Below, piece by piece: positions 58,478 to 64,000 of a stretch of 64,000 nucleotides of DNA. Source of the stretch: Acrocarpospora phusangensis (GTDB taxonomy: Bacteria; Actinomycetota; Actinomycetes; Streptosporangiales; Streptosporangiaceae); assembly GCF_016862995.1 (NCBI RefSeq), contig NZ_BOOA01000028.1, positions 39,410 to 103,409 on the forward strand. The letters run 5' to 3'. The translations under genes were made by a program, and so were the position numbers. The notes beneath the pieces are model-generated. The model saw only the letters and a list, made by a program, of their open reading frames with translations, did no database searches and was not told the origin of the DNA. The stretch's first letter is position 1. Each line of letters opens with the position of its first letter.

Positions 58478-58996
58478 ATGGATGCAGAAGAACAGCTGAA
58501 AGGCTGGTTCACCGGGCGCATGCCCGACGGCTGGTTCGCCGGGCGGCCCGAGATCGTGCTGGACCGGGAAGAGATCACCGTGCTCGGCGCGCTTCCCCCG
58601 CTGACCGTGGCCGACGACCTGCCCGACGTGGAGAAGGCGGCGGCCCTGGAGGGCTACGTCGAGCGCTTCCGCGAGGAGACCAGGGAGCGCCGGATCGACA
58701 TCGCCCGCGAGGCCGAGCACCGGTTCCGCCGGAAGGTCTCCTGGGGCGTCACGGTGGGCGGCGAGACAGTGATGTTCACCACTCTCTCGGTCCCGGTCAT
58801 GACCCGGCTCCGGCAGCCCGAACGGCAGGTGCTGGACACACTCGTCGCCGCCGGGGTCGCGCGCAGCCGCTCCGACGCCCTCGCCTGGTGCGTCCGCCTG
58901 GTCGGCAGGCACACCGACACCTGGCTCGCTGACCTGCGCGATGCCCTCCAGCACGTCGATCGCGTCCGCGCGGCCGGGCCCGACGTAGTGGACTAA
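58478..58996 (+). CDS. Hypothetical soluble protein
   Basis: 172 residues. No signal or membrane helix. N-terminus WFTGRMPDGWFAGRPEIVLDREEITVLG, then a helical region RFREETRERRIDIAREAEHRFRRKVSWGVTVGGETVMFTTLS. A short ribbon-helix-like stretch (QVLDTLVAAGVARSRSDALAWCVRLVG) near the end could bind DNA. I do not recognise a named family. Transcribed away from the MFS/TetR operon. Confidence 0.7.
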   Translation: MDAEEQLKGWFTGRMPDGWFAGRPEIVLDREEITVLGALPPLTVADDLPDVEKAAALEGYVERFREETRERRIDIAREAEHRFRRKVSWGVTVGGETVMFTTLSVPVMTRLRQPERQVLDTLVAAGVARSRSDALAWCVRLVGRHTDTWLADLRDALQHVDRVRAAGPDVVD

Positions 58997-59262
58997 ACCA
59001 ATTCAGAAATAGGTCTGGACCAATGCGATTGGCCTATACCAATGTGTGGGCCGGAAAATTCGGGTAAGAAGGTGATGCGATTTCTTTGAACCGGGCCTTC
59101 GTGGGTAGGGTCCCACAGAGCATCATGGCCGCCACCTGGGCATAGGTGGCGGGATATCGCCTGATTAACGGCGTGGAAACATACTGGTCTACGCCAATTG
59201 GATTAGGTGCGTATTCATCGTCAATGATGATTTGGCCCCGCCAGACAAAGGAGCCGACGCCG
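58997..59262. promoter_or_regulatory. pckG leader with clustered CCAAT/ATTGG elements
   Basis: About 265 bases, lower in GC than average, with no convincing gene. CCAAT or ATTGG occurs at 59000, 59019, 59027 (ATTGG), 59038, 59194 and as CCAATTGG; two inverted pairs are CCAAT-GCG-ATTGG and ATTGG-CCTATA-CCAAT. GGTCTGGACC (59011-59020) is another palindrome. A 9-bp stem hairpin follows at 59129-59152. Likely the operator and 5' leader of pckG; a GntR or LysR-like regulator could bind here. Confidence 0.45.
59129..59152 (+). promoter_or_regulatory. Hairpin in the pckG leader
   Basis: Perfect 9-bp stem CCGCCACCT (59129-59137) with AGGTGGCGG (59144-59152), loop GGGCAT, no T-run. It lies 111 bases before the pckG start and could be an attenuator or a transcript-end structure for the upstream gene. 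Confidence 0.4.
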
Positions 59263-61128
59263 ATGTCCGTCACAGAGAAACGCAATCTCACGCCGACTTC
59301 TGAGATCGCTAGGACTCGCAATCTCACGCCGACTTCTGAGATCGCCGATCAATTCGTTCACCCGACCGCTCACCGCGAACTCGCCGCCTGGGTCAGCGAG
59401 ATCGCGGAACTCACCGAGCCGGACCGGATCGAATGGTGTGACGGCTCCGAGGCCGAATGGACCCGGTTGAGCAACCAGCTCGTCGAGCAGGGCACCTTCA
59501 CCCGGCTGCGCAAGCGGGTCAACAGTTTCCACGCGGCCTCCGACCCGAGCGACGTGGCCAGGGTGGAGGACCGGACCTTCATCTGCTCCGAGCGGGAGGA
59601 GGACGCCGGGCCCACCAACAACTGGATCGCGCCCGCCGAGATGCGTGCCACCTTCGGCAAGCTCTTCAAGGGCTGCATGCGCGGGCGCACCATGTACGTG
59701 GTGCCGTTCTGCATGGGCCCGCTCGGCGGATCCATCTCCCAGCTGGGCGTGGAACTGACCGACTCGCCGTACGTGGTGGTCTCCATGCGGGTGATGACCC
59801 GGATGGGGGAGGACGCGCTGCGCCTCATCGAGGAGCGCGGTGACTTCGTCAAGGCCGTGCACTCCGTCGGCGCTCCGCTCGCCCCCGGCCAGCGGGACGT
59901 GCCCTGGCCGTGCAACCAGACCAAGTACATCAGCCACTTCCCGGAGACCCGCGAGATCTGGTCGTACGGCTCCGGCTACGGCGGCAACGCCCTCCTGGGC
60001 AAGAAGTGCTACGCGCTCCGCATCGCCGGCACGATGGCCCGCGACGAGGGCTGGCTGGCCGAGCACATGCTGATCCTCAAGCTCACCCCGCCGGACGGCG
60101 AGGCCCGCTACGTGGCCGCGGCCTTCCCCTCCGCCTGCGGCAAGACCAACCTGGCCATGCTCCAGCCGACCATCCCCGGCTGGAAGGTGGAGACCATCGG
60201 CGACGACATCGCCTGGATGCGCTTCGGCCCGGACGGCCGGCTGCACGCGATCAACCCCGAGGCCGGGTTCTTCGGCGTCGCGCCCGGCACCGGCGAGATC
60301 ACCAACGCCAACGCGGTCAAGACGCTCTGGGGCAACAGCATCTTCACCAACGTCGCGCTCACCGACGACGGGGACGTCTGGTGGGAGGGCCTGACCGACG
60401 AGCCGCCGGCCCACCTGACCGACTGGAAGGGCCGCTCCTGGACGCCCGGCTCGCCGGAGCCCGCCGCCCACCCGAACGCGCGCTTCACCACTCCCGCCGA
60501 GCAGTGCCCCACGATCGCCAAGGAGTGGCAGGACCCGGACGGCGTGCCCATCTCCGCCATCCTGTTCGGCGGACGCCGCGCCACTGCCGTGCCGCTGGTC
60601 ACCGAGTCCTTCAGCTGGGAGCAGGGCGTCTTCCTCGGCGCCAACGTGGCCTCGGAGAAGACCGCCGCCGCCGAGGGCAAGGTCGGCGAGCTGCGCCGCG
60701 ACCCGTTCGCGATGCTGCCGTTCTGCGGCTACAACATGGGCGACTACTTCGCCCACTGGATCTCCATCGGCCGTACGGCGGGGGCTCGGTTGCCCGCGAT
60801 CTACTACGTCAACTGGTTCAGGAAGGACGCGGAGGGCACGTTCGTCTGGCCGGGCTTCGGCGAGAACAGCCGGGTGCTCAAGTGGATCGTCGAGCGTCTC
60901 AACGGCCAGGCCGACGCCGTGGACACCCCCATCGGCCGGCTGCCGGTGGAGCTCGACACCGAGGGCCTGGACATCTCGGCCGAGGACCTGTCCCTGCTGC
61001 TCAGCGTCGACCCGGAGATCTGGCGCGAGGAGGCCGCCCTGATCCCGGCGCACTTCGAGACCTTCGGCGACCGCCTGCCGAAGGAGCTGTGGGACGAGTA
61101 CCACGCCCTGGTCGCCCGGCTGAGCTGA
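59263..61128 (+). CDS. pckG: Phosphoenolpyruvate carboxykinase (GTP)
   Basis: Converts oxaloacetate and GTP to PEP, gluconeogenic entry. 621 residues from ATG 59263 (AAAGGAG upstream). Family motifs: [32 protein letters not shown]-loop [14 protein letters not shown] (Cys-containing, GTP type, near 288), kinase 2 [10 protein letters not shown], and [22 protein letters not shown]. Residues about 6-17 and 18-29 are an exact 12-residue duplication ([10 protein letters not shown]) caused by a 29-base DNA repeat; the rest is full length. A strong terminator follows. Confidence 0.96.
   Translation: MSVTEKRNLTPTSEIARTRNLTPTSEIADQFVHPTAHRELAAWVSEIAELTEPDRIEWCDGSEAEWTRLSNQLVEQGTFTRLRKRVNSFHAASDPSDVARVEDRTFICSEREEDAGPTNNWIAPAEMRATFGKLFKGCMRGRTMYVVPFCMGPLGGSISQLGVELTDSPYVVVSMRVMTRMGEDALRLIEERGDFVKAVHSVGAPLAPGQRDVPWPCNQTKYISHFPETREIWSYGSGYGGNALLGKKCYALRIAGTMARDEGWLAEHMLILKLTPPDGEARYVAAAFPSACGKTNLAMLQPTIPGWKVETIGDDIAWMRFGPDGRLHAINPEAGFFGVAPGTGEITNANAVKTLWGNSIFTNVALTDDGDVWWEGLTDEPPAHLTDWKGRSWTPGSPEPAAHPNARFTTPAEQCPTIAKEWQDPDGVPISAILFGGRRATAVPLVTESFSWEQGVFLGANVASEKTAAAEGKVGELRRDPFAMLPFCGYNMGDYFAHWISIGRTAGARLPAIYYVNWFRKDAEGTFVWPGFGENSRVLKWIVERLNGQADAVDTPIGRLPVELDTEGLDISAEDLSLLLSVDPEIWREEAALIPAHFETFGDRLPKELWDEYHALVARLS
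59281..59345. repeat. 29-base direct repeat duplicating 12 codons of pckG
   Basis: Identical 29-base copies at 59281-59309 and 59317-59345, period 36 bases, so one 12-codon unit is duplicated in frame near the start of pckG. Perfect identity implies a recent event. Confidence 0.9.
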
Positions 61129-61183
61129 GCGGTCTCCCCCCGAGCAGGAACGCCCGCCAGCGTCGCCGGGTGTTCCGGACGTC

Positions 61184-61217
61184 GAACGGCCCACTCCTTC
61201 CTAGGTGTGGGCCGTTC
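61184..61217 (+). terminator. Intrinsic terminator after pckG
   Basis: Perfect 11-bp stem GAACGGCCCAC (61184-61194) with GTGGGCCGTTC (61207-61217), 12-base loop, about 55 bases after the stop; followed by ATTC. Confidence 0.75.
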
Positions 61218-61320
61218 ATTCCTCCGGTGGATGCGAAACTTCGGCGCGCGTGCGATCGTCTATCCGTAAGACGGGGTGAACGGGAGCGCAAGCACTCCGT
61301 CATCCCCCCACGGAGGCGAC

Positions 61321-62361
61321 ATGGAGCTGGTGCTTCTCGTCCCCGCGATCGTCATCGCGGTGCTCATCTTCTCGGTCTCGTCGGCCATCGGACGGGAACA
61401 CCGGCGGGTCCGATCCGCCCATCCGCTCGGCGGGCCGGCCCTCGACACGTACGAGCTCGCCTACCTGGCCGGGGGGCCGAGACGGGCGGTCAACACGGCG
61501 ATCGCCATGCTCAGCGTGCAGGGCAGGCTGCGGGTGGCCCGCGGCGGCCGGCTGACCACCGTGGCCGGGGCGGGCGGCTCCCGGGAGGCGATCGAGCAGG
61601 AGGTCCTGGACCTGGCCTCCGCGCCCGGCGGCCGGTCGGCCGGCGAGGTGCGCCGCGCGATGGCCGAGGGTCCCGGGGTGATCGGGCTCATGCACCGGCT
61701 GACCGGCCGCGGCTACCTGATCCCCGACTCCGCCCTCACCCACGGCAGGGACCTCAACCGCGGCCTCGGCTGGTGCCTCGTGGTGGCCGGCCTCGGCTGG
61801 GCGGTCTCGGTGGCGCTGGTGGCGACCCTGATCGTGCCGATCAGCGTGCCGAACATCCTGGGCCTGGTGTTCCTGACGATCGTCGGCGTGGTCGGGCTGG
61901 TCAGGTACAACTCCACCCAGCTGCGCCTCCGGAACCAGCTGACCAACGCGGGGTACGAGGCCCTGAATGCGGCCCGGGTCACCCACCGCAGAGGCTCCGG
62001 CTACTCGCCCGCGTACGCGCCTGTGTACGAAGGACACCCGGGTCATTCCGGCCATTCCGGTCATGACAACGCCTTCGCGTACGCGGCGGTCGGCGGCGCG
62101 GTGGCGCTGTACGGCCTGGGCGAGCTGAACACCCCGGACGCCGAGGAGATCGGCCGCGAGGACCAGCCGCCCGGCTACTCCGGCGGTGGATGCGCGGCCG
62201 GCTCCTGCGGCGGCGGGGGCGGCGGTACGAGTGACTCCAGCAGCTGGGGCTCCGACCCGGGCGGCTACGGCGGCGGCGACTTCAGCAGCGGCGGCTCCGA
62301 CTCCGGCGGCGGTTCCAGCTGCGGCGGGGGCTGCGGCGGAGGTTGCGGTGGCGGCGGCTGA
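61321..62361 (+). CDS. TIGR04222-like membrane protein with Gly/Cys-rich tail (putative peptide precursor)
   Basis: 346 residues from ATG 61321 (GGAGG seven bases before). Transmembrane helix at about 4-22, then a soluble domain [29 protein letters not shown], which is the TIGR04222 opening, two more helices near 155-200, and a tail from about 270. The tail is almost pure Gly, Ser, Cys: CAAGSC, then [15 protein letters not shown] at the end, five Cys in the last 75 residues. Such Gly/Cys tails have been suggested as natural-product precursors, and the next gene is a DUF692/MNIO oxidase that modifies Cys. Tail-modification here is inference. Its TGA lies in a 63-bp duplication. Confidence 0.75.
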   Translation: MELVLLVPAIVIAVLIFSVSSAIGREHRRVRSAHPLGGPALDTYELAYLAGGPRRAVNTAIAMLSVQGRLRVARGGRLTTVAGAGGSREAIEQEVLDLASAPGGRSAGEVRRAMAEGPGVIGLMHRLTGRGYLIPDSALTHGRDLNRGLGWCLVVAGLGWAVSVALVATLIVPISVPNILGLVFLTIVGVVGLVRYNSTQLRLRNQLTNAGYEALNAARVTHRRGSGYSPAYAPVYEGHPGHSGHSGHDNAFAYAAVGGAVALYGLGELNTPDAEEIGREDQPPGYSGGGCAAGSCGGGGGGTSDSSSWGSDPGGYGGGDFSSGGSDSGGGSSCGGGCGGGCGGGG

Positions 62362-62471
62362 CCGGGTGCCTGGGCACACGGCTCGGCCGGGCGGGCGGGC
62401 TGCGGCGGCGGCGGAGGTGGCTGACCGGGCGTCTGGGCACACGGCTCGGCCGGGCGGGCGGGTTGCGGCGG
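62356..62471. repeat. 63-bp tandem duplication at the precursor/oxidase junction
   Basis: 62356-62408 is repeated at 62419-62471 with about three changes; the period is 63, a multiple of three, so frames on both sides are kept. Each copy includes the end of the Gly/Cys tail, a TGA stop, and bases coding Cys-Gly-rich residues in the precursor frame after the stop. The two GGAGGTTGCGGTGG start contexts at 62338 and 62470 are part of the same expansion. Confidence 0.85.
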
Positions 62472-62479
62472 AGGTTGCG

Positions 62480-63319
62480 GTGGCGGCCGGCCCGAACCGG
62501 ACGCGGGTCGAGTTGGGGGTCGGGATCGGCTGGCGGGCGGAGATCGATCTGACCGTGGAGCGGCTGCCGGGCGTGGAGTTCGTCGAGGTGATCGCCGAGA
62601 GCCTGCGGCCGGAGCGACTGCCGGAGTCGCTGCGGGTGCTGCGGGAGCGCGGTGTTCCGGTGATCCCGCACGGGGTGGCGCTGGGGATCGGCGGAGCCGA
62701 CCGGCCCGATATCGCCCGGCTCGAACATCTGGCGGCGTGCGCGGAGGCGCTGCGGGCGCCGCTGGTCAGCGAGCACCTGGCGTTCGTCCGGGGCGACGGC
62801 ATGGAGGCGGGCCACCTGCTGCCGGTGCCGCGCACCCGGGACGCGCTGGCAGTCGTGACGGCCAACATCAAGATCGCTCAGGCCGAGCTGCCGGTGCCGT
62901 TCGCGCTGGAGAACGTGGCCGCGCTGTTCGGCTGGCCGGACGACGAGCTCACCGAGGCCGAGTTCCTCGGCGAGCTGGTCGAACGCACCGGCGTGAAGCT
63001 GCTGATCGACGTCGCCAACCTGTACACGAACGAGGTCAACCTGGGTTCCGGCGCCCGCGAGGCGCTCGACCGGCTCCCACTCAGCGAACTGGCCTACGTG
63101 CACGTCGCCGGCGGCCACTCCCACGACGGCGTCTGGCACGACACCCACACCGCCGCCGTCCCCGAACCCATCCTGGACGTCCTCACCGAACTCTGCGCCC
63201 GCGTCGACCCGCCCGGCGTCCTCCTCGAATGGGACGACGACTACCCGAGCGACGCCGCCCTCGCGGCCGAACTCACCCGCATCCGCGCCGCCATGAACCG
63301 AGCCTCCGCACACCCATGA
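62480..63319 (+). CDS. DUF692/MNIO multinuclear iron oxidase
   Basis: 279 residues from GTG 62480, five bases after GGAGG (62470-62474). An alternative start at GTG 62348 has the same upstream bases and would add a repetitive leader of 44 residues. TIM-barrel DUF692 with metal ligands: [15 protein letters not shown] (His), SEHLAFVRG (His, Glu), [11 protein letters not shown] (Glu, Asn), [11 protein letters not shown] (Asp), [18 protein letters not shown] (His, Asp) and [10 protein letters not shown] (Glu). MNIO enzymes such as MbnB, TglH and BufB modify Cys of a short peptide with a partner protein. The upstream Cys tail is the obvious candidate substrate. ATGA overlap with the next gene. Confidence 0.9.
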   Translation: MAAGPNRTRVELGVGIGWRAEIDLTVERLPGVEFVEVIAESLRPERLPESLRVLRERGVPVIPHGVALGIGGADRPDIARLEHLAACAEALRAPLVSEHLAFVRGDGMEAGHLLPVPRTRDALAVVTANIKIAQAELPVPFALENVAALFGWPDDELTEAEFLGELVERTGVKLLIDVANLYTNEVNLGSGAREALDRLPLSELAYVHVAGGHSHDGVWHDTHTAAVPEPILDVLTELCARVDPPGVLLEWDDDYPSDAALAAELTRIRAAMNRASAHP

Positions 63320-63993
63320 CCGACGACGTGCTTCGGCATCATCCGTATCCAGACGCGCCTGAACAGCCGCCCATGGCGGCTGGATCCCTCGCCGGTTTCT
63401 CGCCGTTATCCGGCGCCGTCAACGCAGGTGACGCTACTCGCCGCACCGGCGCCAAGCCCGGTCCCATCACCGAGGGATCCACCGAGATCGACGTCACCGG
63501 GGGATCCCCTGAGGTCGATGTCACCGGGGGATCCATCGAGATCGACGTCACCGGGGGATCCCCTGAGGTCGACGTCAGCGGGGGATCCATCGAGATCGAC
63601 GTCAGCGGGGGATCTACCGGGATTGAGGAAGCCCGGCGGCGGTTGGCGGAGGCGGAGGGCCGCCTGCTCGCGGCCCTGGTCGCCGGTGGCACGGAACCGC
63701 CCGGCTTCGACGGCGCCCGCCTGAAGATCCAGGCGCACAGCCTGATCGCCAAACGCCGGGGACTGGTGGCCGCCGCCGTGCCCGGCCTGGTCGCCGCCCT
63801 CGGCAAGGACTTCCCCCGGGAGTTCTTCACCTACGCCGACGGCCGCCCCAAACCCCCGGGCGGCTCCCGAGCCGACGCGCACACCTTCATCGAATGGCTC
63901 CGCGCCGAAGGCCGCCTGCCCGAACCGTCCGAACCGCGTAAAACTCCTCGCCGGAGATGGTGGCACCGAAAGAAGGAGCCCCAAAGCCCCTGA
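63316..63993 (+). CDS. Partner protein with 27-base repeat and SCO6045-like C-terminus
   Basis: 225 residues from ATG 63316, sharing ATGA with the oxidase stop, so translationally coupled. N-terminal 50 residues are disordered-looking; residues about 54-99 hold five 9-residue repeats ([18 protein letters not shown], ...); the C-terminal domain [60 protein letters not shown] ... [16 protein letters not shown] is compact and helical. It resembles the SCO6045-like domain found beside DUF692 genes (from memory). It probably presents the precursor to the oxidase, as RRE-like partners do in other MNIO operons. A TTA codon lies at 63406-63408. Confidence 0.75.
   Translation: MTDDVLRHHPYPDAPEQPPMAAGSLAGFSPLSGAVNAGDATRRTGAKPGPITEGSTEIDVTGGSPEVDVTGGSIEIDVTGGSPEVDVSGGSIEIDVSGGSTGIEEARRRLAEAEGRLLAALVAGGTEPPGFDGARLKIQAHSLIAKRRGLVAAAVPGLVAALGKDFPREFFTYADGRPKPPGGSRADAHTFIEWLRAEGRLPEPSEPRKTPRRRWWHRKKEPQSP
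63475..63616. repeat. 27-base repeat array in the partner gene
   Basis: Five tandem 27-base units beginning GGATCC at 63475, each coding GS-[TIP]-E-[IV]-D-V-[TS]-G, with odd and even units alternating (I-E-I versus P-E-V), then a partial sixth. Units differ by only a few bases, indicating recent expansion in frame. Confidence 0.88.
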
Positions 63994-64000
63994 CACCCCA

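Noticed and set aside
59034..59327. 97-codon minus-strand frame in the pckG leader
   Set aside because: Overlaps the pckG start and the operator-like repeats; no ribosome site and no domain.

Overview
The window is about 64 kb of very GC-rich chromosomal DNA, densely coded on both strands with GTG and ATG starts, strong GGAGG-type ribosome sites and frequent 4-base stop/start overlaps. Mycothiol S-conjugate amidase, SigE-family sigma factor, HAAS-domain protein, PPOX/F420-type flavoprotein, GTP-dependent PEP carboxykinase, FtsB/DUF501/Ppx and DUF4307-GreA neighbourhoods point to an actinomycete. A Streptosporangiales-like organism (Nonomuraea/Streptosporangium type) is my inference; no 16S gene is present to prove it. 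Most of the window reads as conserved chromosome. There is no prophage, transposase or CRISPR array. The one atypical patch is around 20.7-22.3 kb.

Layout. 0-4 kb: an adenylylsulfate kinase with an ATP-sulfurylase-like N-domain, a sigma factor with a membrane-anchored partner, and a methyltransferase. 4-12.6 kb: core genome order mfd, SurA-like lipoprotein, mazG, eno (with a strong terminator), FtsB, DUF501, Ppx/GppA. 12.6-19.2 kb: PadR/HAAS pair, P450, uracil-DNA glycosylase, two-component system and acyltransferase. 19.2-20.7 kb: type II NADH dehydrogenase behind two Rex-type operators. 20.7-22.3 kb: gene-poor patch with an unusual class I tRNA carrying a UAA anticodon, a decayed second copy of it, and a small secreted Cys protein. 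22.3-29.3 kb: SoxR with its target, BI-1 protein, flavoprotein, thiolase, PQQ-propeller lipoprotein, SGNH hydrolase. 29.4-34.5 kb: both transsulfuration genes (cystathionine beta-synthase, cystathionine gamma-synthase/lyase) around a sensor kinase, plus several very small membrane proteins. 34.6-43.7 kb: GntR, GNAT, MoxR/VWA pair, FIST protein, ROK kinase, threonine dehydratase. 43.7-55 kb: M1 peptidase, HPPD with a divergent Lrp regulator, bifunctional PBP, YyaL-type protein, Mca operon, DUF4307, greA. 55-61 kb: NlpC/P60 hydrolase, TetR/MFS efflux pair, pckG. 61.3-64 kb: a three-gene operon of a Gly/Cys-tailed TIGR04222-type membrane protein, a DUF692/MNIO oxidase and a small repeat-containing partner.

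The last operon is the best candidate for an under-described system: a multinuclear iron oxidase next to a membrane-tethered Cys/Gly-rich tail that looks like a peptide substrate, with a recent 63-bp in-frame duplication at the tail/start junction and a 27-base repeat array in the third gene. The second most interesting item is the UAA-anticodon tRNA with a short variable arm. At least five genes in the window carry a TTA codon, including the third gene of the MNIO operon. Starts were chosen from ribosome sites and family fit and often differ from the longest open frame. All functional calls come from motifs read by eye; no database search was run.
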